In this document: one piece after another, positions 25,301 to 38,400 of the stretch
Layout of the letters: every line of letters begins with the position of its first letter
Position numbering within the stretch: position 1 is the stretch's first letter
Source: Neodiprion pinetum
Lineage: Eukaryota; Arthropoda; Insecta; Hymenoptera; Diprionidae
DNA length: 64,000 nucleotides
Assembly: GCF_021155775.2 (NCBI RefSeq)
Contig: NC_060232.1
Span: 34,897,089-34,961,088, forward strand
Direction of reading: 5' to 3'
Notes under the pieces: generated by a model
Seen by the model: the letters and a program-made list of their open reading frames with translations, nothing else
What the model was told of the DNA's origin: nothing
Databases searched by the model: none
Program-made: the position numbers and the translations under genes

Positions 25301-28300
25301 ACTGAAGAATTGGTGGATTACAAACGCAGAAAAAAATCATGAAACCGGTATAACGCATGGCCTTTCGATACGTGAAGAATTAATTAGTGTATCAGAAGGA
25401 TGTGTTCATCATTGACATTGTATAATGTATATTTTTCAACGTTCACCGTTTTCAGTTCATAATGATTTTTACTCTACCTTTTTTTATGTATAGAAATGCT
25501 AATTTCTTATTACGTGCAGGCATGGTCATTTGAATATCCGTGTACAAAAATTCGGTCAGCATCACAATGTATACATATAAATAATTATTAACACACCGCT
25601 CTCGTTTCGGCTGATTGCGTTGTCATCTGAGATCGCATGGAAAATAGCATTCGCATAAATATTTCATTGCTGCTGTATAAGACTTTGTCTAAAGAGATCC
25701 GATGTACAAATTTGGTTGAGCTGGTGGATTGTTGAAGGCACTTGTCGATCGGATGTATTGAATAATGGCCAACGAAAGCGACATACCGGCGACCCATCGA
25801 CATTTGAACTCGCGGCTGATTTATGGGATTTTAAACGAGTAGCCTTGACATCATCGAACTGGGTACGATTAATTTACTTCAGGCGCGGATCTCTCCTATC
25901 AATCTCACGCCAGATTGGTCGATTCTCTCGCTGATCAGTCGTCGCGCTCACTCAGACGTCGTATTTCGACACATTAACCGCCTGCAACCGTGATCCGCAA
26001 CACCGCAGATCGTCGATCGATAAGACGATCCGGTATTTAGGAGCTCTGGATTCCAATTGCCTCAGAAGGGAACAGTGAGTGGAACCTCAGAGGCGATCGT
26101 TGGATTGATCGATCGTTTCGGGAGCAAAAATTTGCATAGAAATTAGCATCGATATGTTGAATCACAGCTCCCTAATCTCCCGATTCGAAATTTTGAAACG
26201 CTTTTACCGTTTCACAGGTTATTCGCGACTATCACCATTGTAAAACGTGTCGGTAGCTCGTAAACTGAGCTGGTAGCAAACACAGGTATGCGGCAGGTAA
26301 AAATGTGGAGCAAACACAGACTAGAATGACGCCACCGGCGATTTTAAGTGCGTCGAATTTCCTAATCCCGGCTATATTATCAATTATCGATGATCGGGCG
26401 TATCCGGGCTTTGTCGTCGTCCTTGAGCTCTACGGCTTTGAAGAAATTCAAAGGTGAAAAGCAAATTGGACGGCGTCCAGTTATAACTTGCGATGTCACG
26501 GTTCTGTTAATTACCGCGTATATAAGGGCAAAGTACTGCAGCACGATACGAGTAAAGGATTTAGGAACGCGGCTGTCAGATTATTCCGAACGTCGAAGAT
26601 CGACCGATTGGATAACGCGACGATCGGGTTTCCGTTCTATCCCGGCAAACTTGTTAATTGTTCGGAGATTAAACGTTGGAGATTGATCCAAGGACATCTG
26701 GTTCTATTGCAATTGATTAGACGGAGCCGAAGCTATATTAACAGATCTTGACTTTCGAGACTTGCCGACCCGAAACGGGAAATAATTTACTTAGCTCACA
26801 TTTATCCGAGCAAATCTAGCGGATGCATGAGCCTGCAGTTATCCACATCTTATATCAGACGGCAAGAACATGATTCGCTCCAGGTTATAAAACTGGCGTA
26901 ACTTAGCGTGAAAGATTCCGAGACTACATAAGTCGACTTCTTTGTGTGATACTGTCGGAAAATGCGCGAGCCTATTGATCTTTTATAAAAATCAACCGTA
27001 ACAAGTAAAAATTTCCAGTTTCGTGATTTCATTGGCTATTTATACAGCAATGTATCGATCTCGTAACACCAAATTCAGCTGAAGCGAAGACCCTGTCTCG
27101 ATCTATTAATGGGGAGAATTTCAATGAGAAACTGGCATACAATCTCGAAAATTAATCAGGCTTTCGAACCGTTTGAAGCATATAAATGGTACCAGTTCTC
27201 TGAATGAATGTTGCGAGCGCTGGAAGAAATTGTTCACTATTAATCCCACGCCAATACAGAAATATCTCTACTGACCGTGGAATATGTGGTAATAGTCTTG
27301 AACAATTATATAATATTCGTAAAAGCATTTTAAGTGGCGTACATATATACCGCATTCAGTCTTATTTCCGATGCGGTTATTACAGAGTCATATCACATGT
27401 GCAATAACGATGCTCAGCCACACGTGGGTTCGAACAGCAGTGTACAGCGCATGCAGCACGGAGATTACAGTATTAACAGTTATTGAGCTCGGCAGTAATG
27501 GACACTAACAATCCTCTGAATAGTCCCATCTTTTCACTTTATGGATTGGTAATCACTGCTAGCCTGCTAGAAATCGTCTAATGTACCTACTATTGCTCAA
27601 AATTAAACGTTCCTACTCGCGCTCAGCATCTACTCGCTCATTGATTCTTCCGACTATCTTGAGATTCGAAAATCTGCTAAGCCTACTGTCACATAACAAC
27701 CAGAATGACTTCACTGATGTTACAGTCGAGCTGCGGGTTGAGAAAAACTATTACATGATTATGCTCCGCGGTATAAAAGATACAACCGGCCTATCCGGAG
27801 CAACCGAGCATTTGAGCTAGCGCGAATGGCATAATAATGAAAAAGCAGGTACAATGCAGCTCATAAAATTGGCTGTTTCCAGTAGAGGTTTTTTCGTTAC
27901 CGTTTTCCGAATGACAGCCAGGACTGTTACTCTTTGTTGAACGAGAGTACTGCCCTATGCTTCACAGGCAGAGTATGAGTCAGCCGGAAAGAGTAGTCCG
28001 TTCAGTTGGCGCGCGATCTTTACGAGACCCCGCTGACTGCCTCAGCAATTACGGCCGGCATGCCGGGACTCATTTCGCAGTCGTTAAAGCTTAAAGTGTT
28101 GCACCGGCGAGGATTGGGCCTGGTCACGTTACGCGGCTCTGGGAGGCTGGGCCCGACGCGATCCTTGCTTGTTCTTGACACACATGGACCTACGAATGAA
28201 CGTCTCCCGCGTCCGCCTTTATGCGTACGTTATGCACACGTTACAGGTACGCAAGACCGTACATAAAGCGAATTCTGAATCGCGAGATAAGTGTCCGGTG

Positions 28301-30600
28301 CACCAGCCGAGCTGCTTCAGCGGCGGTGGTGCGGCTTACGAAACAGCCGGCCGCGTCGGCAGTTGTACGACTCAATTGCTGCACCACCGCACCGCCGAGC
28401 TAAGTGTACCTACCTGCATTATAATGCCCACATAGCGTCGTTACCAAGGTACGCACGTATCACGGCTGTAGGAGGCAAACGTATCTCTTCATCGGCATGA
28501 CTTGCCCCAGACCGTGCTGCAGCGGAGGACTGCAAGGTACGCGACAATGCCGCGCATGTCTTCTGCATCTTTACGCTCCGCGGCTCAACCGGTCCGGTGC
28601 TCGGTGTAAGTAATATCCTTCTCTTGGAAGAATGAGGGGCAAACTGTTCATCGTTTCATGACAAGCGGCCGTCATTTTCAGCCTGGCAATTTGTACTTGC
28701 TTAAAATGTAATTCCGACTCCAAGTGGAAGGCATTACTCTTCGGTAACATTTATTTGGTGCCATCCTCGCACTCGCGTTACGAGCAGGTACCCTGTGGCA
28801 AATAGGTGATGGACGAGATTCGTTGTGATTTTCAGAATCCAAGTCGCTGAATGGTGTCACACTTTCCATTTGATCCTTTTGCCGACTGAGCAGATCAGTG
28901 ACATATTTTGTTGATCAGAGCGTGACGCGATGTTTCAATTGTGAGATATCGGATGCTTCGCATTTATCAATCTATAAGAAAACATAAACAATACAATTAA
29001 AAAAACTTTCGAAAGTGTGAACACTGAGTTTGTTAAAACTTGCGAATCTCTGTTAAACGCACCATTTGGAGCATTCTGCAAAAGCTATTTTTACTGGTGC
29101 ACGTAAACCGAAGAATTCTGGCGAAGATTATCAACGTTTGAAAGCTGCATGGTTTTCCACTGCAGTGATTACGATCGACCACTCTTGAGTGGCAATAAGT
29201 GCCACGGATATTAATTAGTCAGGTGATCGTTAATTGACCGCACAAGTTGGGTAACCTGTAGCTTAGGTAACGGATGTGAAACTGCAGCGGCGGTTGACGT
29301 TCCTTCTGCCGTTCCTGGCTCTGCGGAGAATCTCGTTGGTGGTTACGGCGATACTTGTTTAAATGGGCGCACTTCGATTCTCCGCGTAGATAAGATTCGG
29401 CACCGTCGTTTTAATTGACGCTTATAATTCGGCGAAGAATAATGTAAAGCTGTGCAACGCGTATACACAATCGAGCACGTGCAGACCTACGAGTGTATCA
29501 TCGAAATTTATAAACGGTGAAAGTTGTACCCCCTGCAGGTGAAATCGGAAAAAAATTAATCAAGTCATTGATGAAGCGCAATTGGAAGTCCAGTCTAGGC
29601 GGAGCTAGAGTTCTCTGATAATTGGTCCTTGTAGCAATTAAATGTTGTTGAACTATCTCTTCATGTTTGAAATTAGTCAACGGTAAATGTTTCTCTGGAA
29701 CCATTGATGGACCACCGGTCATAAATCTTTCATCGAAAGCGATTGGTGCCTAAAACCGAACGCGATCATTCCAACACGCTGTTCAAACTGAAACAGCTGA
29801 CACATGTACACGCATATATACGTGCACGCATACGCGCCACCATCGGTGAACAAACTAAACATGAGGTGCGCGGCTGGACTTTGCGACTGAACCGTAGACG
29901 CGAACTTTAAGTGGTAGTTTTACATAATTAATAAGGTTTATTATTCTAATCTCTCGTCGCACGGATCATTACGCCTAGACTTCTCTGCCAATTTTTATCT
30001 GCACCCATTTTTTATTCCACTTTTTTTCTTATCAACTTCGAGTGCAATGCAATCACGGAACCTATTTATCGATACATAGATAGGGCGATTAATCATTAGC
30101 CTATACACGATATGAATCTCTGTATATGAAAAGGCCGACACTCTCCCGATTGGTGATATTCTTTTTCCTAGTCTTTTTATTTTACCATTAAACCCAGTGC
30201 AGAACTCCGCTACAGGCTTGTTATCGCGAGCTACTCCACGCGCGCGGTGCTAATGAGGGCACTAAAATTTATTGCCTATAAGTAGATAGATATATCGCAG
30301 CTTCATTGACAGTGCTACTGTACTACATGTGTCGTTAATCCCTTTTATAATCGTAGTTTACTCATGAGCAAAAGATTTTTCTTTTCCATAGTTGCTCAAA
30401 TTTTTCCTTGTACCTATTCTTCAATCTTAAGACTTCTTCGAGCAGGCTTACTCCTAGCTTTCAAGAAGCACACGTCTATGGACGTGTTTGCCTGGAACCC
30501 CACAAGTGTGACGGACATGGCCGAGCGGACGGTACGCGTTTATCTCTTCCTTTTTCCGTCCTCATCAAATTTTGTTTATTCACACAATGATTTCTAACGC
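25301..30600. other. non-coding stretch, no gene recognised
   Basis: This is mostly A/T-rich DNA, with a GC-rich segment at about 27990-28600 in which several short frames are open together. No domain, repeat array or structured RNA is recognised. Confidence 0.4.
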
Positions 30601-30820
30601 TCCGGATCTCATTGTTAGGCAATTCGGCCGGCCTTCGGGAGCGGCATAACAAATCGAACCCGAAGCCAACCCAAGTCTCGGCGTTGCTCAACGTGAACAC
30701 GAGCCTCAGCATCGGCGGCAGGAGCAGAATCGGCAGCAACGGTAGTAGTAGTAGTCCGCGGTACTTAGCAGTGTCGGCATCGACGATGACGGTAATAGTA
30801 CAAGGCAGCTCCTCCGAGAG

Positions 30821-30855
30821 GTGGAGGTGGGTAGGTGGATAGGTGGGTAGGTAGG
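30821..30855. repeat. degenerate (GGTG/GGTA)n repeat
   Basis: GGTGG, GGTAG and GGATA tetramer-like units follow each other over about 35 bp. The same ACCT/AGGT theme occurs in short form near 1351, 21040 and 24650. Confidence 0.7.
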
Positions 30856-31675
30856 CTGTCCGACTGCCAGGTATCACCCGGACGCACGTTTTTGCGTGCA
30901 AAGAGGCGTGAGCCGAGGTGTTGGTGAAAAAACTCAGCTCGCTGACACGATTGTGAATTTCACTTTCCTGGACGTGACGGGGTCCGCGGTGTCCTGGCTT
31001 TTTCTGTCTCGCACTTCGTGCTACTTTACGTAAGAAGCCCTCCTGATCTACACGCGCGGGTTCATTGGGATTGTTCCACTGAAATGAAATTATTTTTACT
31101 CGCGTTTCTTCCTAATTCTCTCTCGACGTACCAAAACTAGTCCGATCACGGATCCTCGCAAAGAACCACGAAGGATGGGCCGAACGGGGGTTCCAATAAC
31201 ATCCGTCCAATTACGTTTTACGGACGTACCTGACACCTTGGATCACCGCGCGCAGACAACCTCGGCCCTTTTACACCGGGAAGCGAGCAGTTAACGCACA
31301 GTTATAAATAGCCAGCATCACACGAATACCCGTGCGCACTACGTGTTGCCTCTGGGTTGCCTCGAATGAAACGTTAACGATCGGAAATCTAGCGAGACGC
31401 GCACCAGGAGCTCATCAGTAGTTCCGTAATCACTTAATTTTAGGGGCGTGAGCCGTTGCGGGCCGTTCGGTTCTCCGGGACCACGCAGCAGCACCTGTCT
31501 CACCTCTGCAGAGCTTCGTCTTTCCTGCTGCACGCTTCGCACTCCTGTATTGTACAAGAACAAAAACTCGCACGCCAGAACGAGATCAACGCGCACGATA
31601 ATCTGCTCGGGAAAAAAGCCGTTTCATAACAAGCAATGCACAAAAAAAGAAAATAAATAAGTAAAAATAACTGAG

Positions 31676-32212
31676 ATGAAATTAAAAAGGATCGGATACC
31701 TAGCGAAATGTGCCGTACCCGCTCGTTTTCTCGTTTCATCGTTACACACAGTCCCTCGTTTCCTTGTTTCCACGAAGCTCCAGAGACCCGGTAATCATAA
31801 GCGATACGCGTGGACGCCCCGGGCTTCTTGGACTAGCGAATCCGAGACGGCTGCGCTCACGGCGAGAGATCTCCTGGGATGCCAGTGGCACCATCCGACT
31901 GTCGCCGATGGTTCGGAAATGCCCAACCTGCCGATCGACAGATGGTCAACGCGGTTGACTTTTCCTCGGGTTCGAGTGGCCAACTCCAATTACCCGGGAC
32001 GGATTCTGGGTAACCGTTTCGACGTGCGCATAATGCAGGGTATGTACGGCCTGGCTGTAACGCGCAGCGCGTCGTTTACCGAGGGTATCGCGGTATTTTT
32101 CGGCCCCGATGATGCGATCGCGACGCCGATGACGATGCGGCGGGATCACGCTGATGGAGAGCAGATTACGTTGCTTCGGGCGCGACGCCCAGCCGTAACG
32201 ACTGACAATTAA
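31676..32212 (+). CDS. uncertain ORF of 178 codons
   Basis: This is the longest ATG-started plus-strand frame I judged worth recording. The start context has G at -3. The protein would be basic and Arg-rich at its N-terminal half. The C-terminal half contains GNRFDVRIMQGMYGLAVTRS and a stretch with FFGPDD; I recognise no family. An internal GTATGT just after 32038 could be a splice donor, giving an exon of about 363 bases. A minus-strand frame overlaps part of it. Frames of this length do arise by chance in CpG-rich DNA, so a chance ORF remains likely. Confidence 0.13.
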   Translation: MKLKRIGYLAKCAVPARFLVSSLHTVPRFLVSTKLQRPGNHKRYAWTPRASWTSESETAALTARDLLGCQWHHPTVADGSEMPNLPIDRWSTRLTFPRVRVANSNYPGRILGNRFDVRIMQGMYGLAVTRSASFTEGIAVFFGPDDAIATPMTMRRDHADGEQITLLRARRPAVTTDN

Positions 32213-35200
32213 ATCCTCTTGGGAGATTCGAAATTACCTCAGAGAAGGCCGCCGAGAGGGCTTGCGGGAAGGCTGCCGCCATCCGACGCGACGTTCCTTC
32301 TTCTGTTCTCCTCTTCGCTGCCACGCCTCGTTTCCCTTGGATATGTCTACAGAAAAACCGCTTGCCACGTTACTCGCTAGTTTGTCATATTCAAAATTGA
32401 TCACCTGAAATCTTTTCGACGCACGAATTCACCCATCACTTTTTATACTCGCAATTAAAAATTATCCGACGGAGGAACGCTTTTCGCTCCGCGGTGTGTC
32501 TGCACGTATGGCCAGGTATTCGTGCCGATTAAGCATAATTTACTCGATTGCAGTTCGGGCATTTAGCCTCAATTATACGATCTCACTTCCAGGTTCCAAT
32601 TTGACGCGCAGAAAAAGTGTTTCAGCAACGATTAAACCGTTCTCGGTTATTACGAATGGAGGAATTGTTGAAGAATTTTGCAATTTTGCCAATGGACTTG
32701 AGAACAAATCCTTTAATGTGTTATTAAACGGTGTCTGAAAATGCAAATCTTGATATTTTTAAGGCAATGACAAGTAAGATAAAAATCAAAAAAAAAAAAC
32801 AAGCAATAAATACATGCAGAATCGGAAATTATTTTTATCGTACAATCGACAAATGTAATGTATGTAATGTAAATGTAAAATGACCAATCGCCAACTGTAT
32901 TGTGATGTTAAGAAATCTGAAAGTCTTTGGCGATACCAAACAACGTGAACCACTTGCAGAGAACGCGTTGCAAAAATTCTTACAACGTGCAAATTATTCA
33001 ACGTTCACACAAGCAGTACGGCGATCAGGCTGAAAAAGTTCCATCGCACAATTGTGCAACAAATCACCTAAATTCTACTCTGTTCAATTGGTACCGCAAT
33101 TCTCCGATTTAAGTAAGCACTGCAGCAATCGTAAGCGAAATGCGATACCTACTAGATGATTGGGAAAGATTGGGACTGAATATAAGATGACTGGGAAGAA
33201 TGATGGTATCGGAAAAAAGGAATTGAACAATACTTGTACGGGAAAGCGTATTTCATCGAGCGAGAAATCGGTATCCGAACAGCGATCGGCGTTCGGAATC
33301 AAAAACGATGTTAACTCGGTGTGTAGACGAGGAAGATTGCGTATCGAGGTGACGAATTCCGGCGATACATCCGCCGGGAAGCAAGCTACTGTTCGACGTT
33401 AGAAGTCGCACTCTAATCGTAAGTTCTGCAGGAGAGCTCTTGCGAGGCAAGTTAGGAAGCCTCGAACCCGATGAAGAAAAGATCGTATTTACCATCAATC
33501 AACCGAATCCGGGTCGCAGCTGTGAAACATTCGACTGAATTGTCTAGTGCAACCGAAAACAAGTCGGATCATGGTAGCCACTAATCGAGCCGACATCGCG
33601 AGTCGATTCGAGAAGAGAACGACGAACCTTGGGTACGAAACGTCCGTCTGGATCGCGCGACTTATTAATAGCGCGCTTATCCGCCTCCGCGTATATTCGT
33701 CGAGCCCGATAAGACCGCGAATCGATAACATCGACGCTATTGAGTAGGCACGGATAGGTGTAATAGTACGTACGACCGCATCGCCCCTCCTGCTACCGAT
33801 CAATCGATCGAATCTACCCGCGCGAAGGTCGGCCGTGATCTGCAACCGTGAAATATTAGTATTGTACCAACACGGTTTTATTTTCAATAGATTTTTTGCC
33901 ACCTAGCTCATTGTTATCGACACTCTGGCCGAGGCTTAAGACCACCACAGCCAGTCGTGCAAACGTCGACGTATAACGTAATGCCTCCGTGTACTAATTT
34001 CGTTGCTGGATCGACAATTTATTCGAATGATCAACACGCCCGCGTATCATTGCGACAGCAATTGGGAAGTGAAAAAGTTCGGCGAGACGTCGTTCTGTCG
34101 TCAGAAGGCAGCCCAGGTCTGTCACTGTTTCAACAGGTTTCGATTAATGACGAATAACACGGATAAATGTTTAGGGTTAATACCGAACCTCGGACAGTTG
34201 GATAAAAGCATACTAACCAGACAAGGTTCCGCAAGTATTTGTATCGTAAAAAGCTATACATTGTACGCTTCATTGTCGGTTAGTGACAGTCCCAATCTTC
34301 CTGCAAGAATTGTTGCTGTTTCTCGCTAGACGAATTACAAATTGGGCAGATCTTAGACGAGATCTGAATGAAGTTAGAATGGGAGAAAATCAACATGCTT
34401 GATAAGTGGTAACGTCGTCCTGTTTCAGCCCTATATCACCGTTGCTTCGATCTGCATTGAATGGCGAGCAAAAAGCAAACAAGGTTGTGCAAAACCTCAC
34501 GTCGGGTCGAGCAAAGGGTGCGCGTGTATGTCGAGCGCACCGCAAGTACAAGGAGTACATAGAGACATGCATGGTCCGAGAGACTTGACATCCGCGATCG
34601 CCGATCCGTTCACTATTGCCCAAGCGAAGATAGATATTGCGTCTACTTTGTATTGTGTGTGTGGATACAATACTCGTACAGTGCATGCTCGCAACCATCA
34701 GCCGATTCCGCCAATGAGTCCGGTCCTGCGGGGTTCGGGCTGTTCTCGGGTGGCATGCAACGTGACTTCTGACTGGCGGGTGGACGTGGGTTGAGGTCCC
34801 CATCCGCCGGTCCTTTCCAACACACCCTTGCAGCAATGAGATTAGCCAACAATACAGTAATGCGTGTAATCGCAATCGCCGATACGCGGTCGGGTCAATC
34901 ACGAGTGCCGCGCCTTGCTTCCCAGCCTCAATTGGGAATTCCGAAGCGCAGAACGCGTGGTTGTCGGGCACGAAGAAACCAAGGAGTTGGTCTGATTCCG
35001 GGTTTTCGAAGTTGGAAAGATACCGAGAGGACTCGCTGTGACAAGTGCCGTACATGTCCTAAGGACCGGATCGAGTCATATCGGTTAAGTACTGTTATAC
35101 TGACAATAACACTTTCTTACCGTTTACCTTCGACTCGGCGTCGCTCTCGCGGATTTCGATCAGCTCCTTGACGAGTTGAAAGCAATTAACGTTCTCACTC

Positions 35201-35460
35201 GCATAGAATATTACATGCGGGGTGCGGCGGGCTTCCCGGCCATTAAAAGCACAACTGGACCTCGTCTCGTGTGGAGGAGTCCCGGATCAGAACAAGATCG
35301 ATTATTCTGCACCGCGGCCATCTAGGTACTCAGCTGGTCTAGTTTTTACTCGCGTTGGTGCAAGCGGTGCATGGCCGGATGCCCTGCAGTGTGGTCAGAC
35401 TATAGAGTACCTCGACAAGTAAAGGTGGAACCCAGTGTCGAAGGGAGTGTCCGTGAGTGA

Positions 35461-38400
35461 GATGAAGTAGAGGCGAAGTCGAGGTAAAGTCTAGCCGACT
35501 GGCTGGCCAGGACTTGGATAGACGTTGACGATTCCTAGAGCGGGAGTTTCAAGGTGTGAAACACCGGGCATCGTTTCAAGGACGCACCGCCAATACGCGA
35601 GGAAAATAGTAACCAACATCCGCGAGGATAACGCTACTTGCTCCGGATGGGCTGTAGCGATGTGAAAACCAAAGTCATGCAGGCTCAAGGAGATCAGACC
35701 TCGATCTCGTGCTTTACTCAGAGTGCTACATCGCTCCAGACAGATTCAATATCTCTTGTCCTTTTACTCTCGCTTTTTTCTTCTTCCTCTTCGTTCCTTG
35801 CGGTTTTGTCACTGACCGTGCGCCGGATACACCGACGCCAAAACGCGGTTCCTGCGGGGATTGTCCATTTTCAAAATAACAACTTTTCTTCTCTTGTTTT
35901 GCGCTTCTGCGAATCGCATTGACAACAGGAATACCGGAACGAGATCGAATACAGCGCCGTTTTTACCTCTGTTCAAGGTCTTGATTAGTCGTCATTCCAC
36001 GGCATGGCCAGCTAGCTAATTCAGCCCTGAGCCGATCATTGAACTCGTTGATTTTTTCGTTACTTTAGAAATCAGGGAATCTAGCTTAAGGACGATAACA
36101 AGGCCCCGACGTTTTGTTCCAATCGATGGAAAAACCGCATAAACAACGTTGACCACTTGTCCAGCTTGTCCTTGTTGGATGAAGAGGCTTGGTTGTACCG
36201 TCGATGGCCCGCGACGATTGCGGCCTTGTGGCTTAAAACTTGACCTCAAAACAATTAGCACAGGAAACCTGAAATGAGACAAACCTACCCGCTACTTTCC
36301 AGAGAAGAGTGGATCGACGTCATCTGATCGAGAATCGGAGGGTAGAGAGATTTTCTCGACGACAGTTTTAGCCTCTCGTGAGTCATCGTCGTCGCCACAG
36401 TTGTCCTCTTTAGTTCCACGCGCCTACTCGTAACCCAACACCTGTCAATTATCCATTACACCTATATGTGCGAGTACGTACCGCGTTTTACCACGCAGCA
36501 TAAATAAGGCAAGGTTGTCGCGTTTCCTCCTTGGGTTTCGCGCTAGGCACAACCGCGTCACTTGTGCAATGCTCGGAGAGGTCGCATCCGATATCATCCA
36601 CCGATCTTTTTTCCTTCTCTCTTCGCTTCTTTCTTTCTCTCTTCCCCTGGGGTTTCACAAGCTGATGAGAAAAATCAAGAGAGGGAGAAAAAAAAATATA
36701 TATATCGTTGGTTCGTCTCATACCCGTTAAACAGTAATTGGCGGAATTTTTTCACCGCAGTTTGCAGACAGATAATTTATGGCGAGCAGGCTGACGCGGG
36801 TTCGATGATCCCCGATGTCCCGGACACACCCAGACTCTTCACCACGGCTGTCAGAAGTCAAAACAATTCGAGCTGCTGCACTCTTATTTCTGCAGTGTTA
36901 ACGGTAACGTAAGTCACGATTAACCATGGTGGTGAAAATGTTGTCGCAAACTTTCGAGCGTTCTCCGATCCCCGGGGGACAGCTTCATCTCGATCGAACG
37001 CGACGCGACTAGTCGGGCCGCGGCGCGGAAGAGCTTATGACTCTGGATCCTGGCGATTTTCGAGCCACGCTGCTGGTCAAAACCTTCTCGGCGCGTCGGG
37101 TTAACAGGAGACGAGGAGATGGACCGGCCGGAGGAACCGACCTAGCCACTACGCCGTGGCATACCGTATACTTTGGAATTAATTCGAATCAGTTCTGCTT
37201 TTTAGAATCGAAAGTTTGACGAGTGAATCAGCGTTGCCCGACGGTGCTGTGTAACCGATCGTGCAAGCCGCATACATGCGAGGAGAGAATCGATCACCCA
37301 TAAAAAGAGTGTAATTTATTATGCGAACGAGAACTCAACGTTCCTATCATCTCTTGATCACCATCAGAGTTAATAAATATTTAATTTCAAATTATAAACG
37401 GTTGAAACAGTTTGGTTATTTATGTTTGCAGATTGCTTTCTTACATAGCAGTGCCTCTGATTAGCAACGTGGCGTTTGCCACTGAGACGGCGAGAAAACA
37501 GTCGGGAATTACGCGTGTGCATTAATTTCATCGACACCTGTTACATTCCTCGAGTGAATAACAGAGTTTTTGCAATAGAACTGCAACCGCTACCAAGACT
37601 AGGAAGCGAGCGATGAGTAGCTGTCACATATCAGGAAAAAAGTTACGCATTGCCCGTTCAACAATTCAAATGATTCCATATTCGTCTAACTCAATCCATT
37701 GATCGTGGATATTAGTCAAACTGCGCTCTTTTTTCAACGGCAGATAATCGCGATGTCTTGATTTAGGTGTCTACAGACGAAAAAATGTCACGCGAGTCTC
37801 AGAAGTGCATCGTCGTCATCTATCGTACAAGCTTGCGTCAAAAGAAGGAAGAAAAAAAGAGTTCAAGTTTTGGAAAGTTTGAAAAATTTTCGAGCTTATG
37901 CAGAGACGTGGATTCGAAGCTGCACGGTGGTCCCGGCGTTTTGCCGAGGGTTTCGGAGGGCGTGGGAGTTTCGGTTTCACCGATTTTGATAAATCACGGT
38001 ATTCCGTATCCCCCGTGAGCACTCGATGCCTGGGCAGCATCGTCGAGGGAGAGCGACAACGAGCCGAGGGGAGCTGAGGATACGCGATTAGCATAGCGGA
38101 CCACCCATAGCTCGACCCTGCCGAGGCGGGCCTGGGCCTTATTCTTATACCGCAACCTTCTCTATACGAACCTTATAATAGCCCGCTGGTTCATGTCGGA
38201 TGCTCCGCGTACATGTACCGCCCGTGTACCCATCGGTATATCTCGATTTATAACGATATCGATCCTTTATTGGCGTCGATATATCCTCGTGCGGACGAGC
38301 TGTGTTTCCCGTTCACAATACGCGCCCTCTCGTCTCGCACGGCTGGTATCGAGGTGCGCGGAGCTTAAGGAGCTTATAAGAAACCCGTAGGAAGAAACGG

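Larger units (their letters stand above)
30601..35460. other. mixed stretch with several overlapping open frames
   Basis: GC-rich and A/T-rich DNA alternate. There is a short exon-like frame at 30612-30842 ending in a GT/GG-rich repeat, an ATG frame at 31676-32212 listed separately, and a 221-codon minus frame at 34390-35055 that I reject because the opposite strand is equally open. On the minus strand near 31545 a good acceptor (TTGTACAATACAG) and a donor (CAGAG/GTGAGA) bracket a 44-base open segment, too short to interpret. Confidence 0.3.

Noticed and set aside
34390..35055. 221-codon minus-strand frame
   Set aside because: The plus strand is open over much of the same bases, no domain is seen, and composition explains the length.
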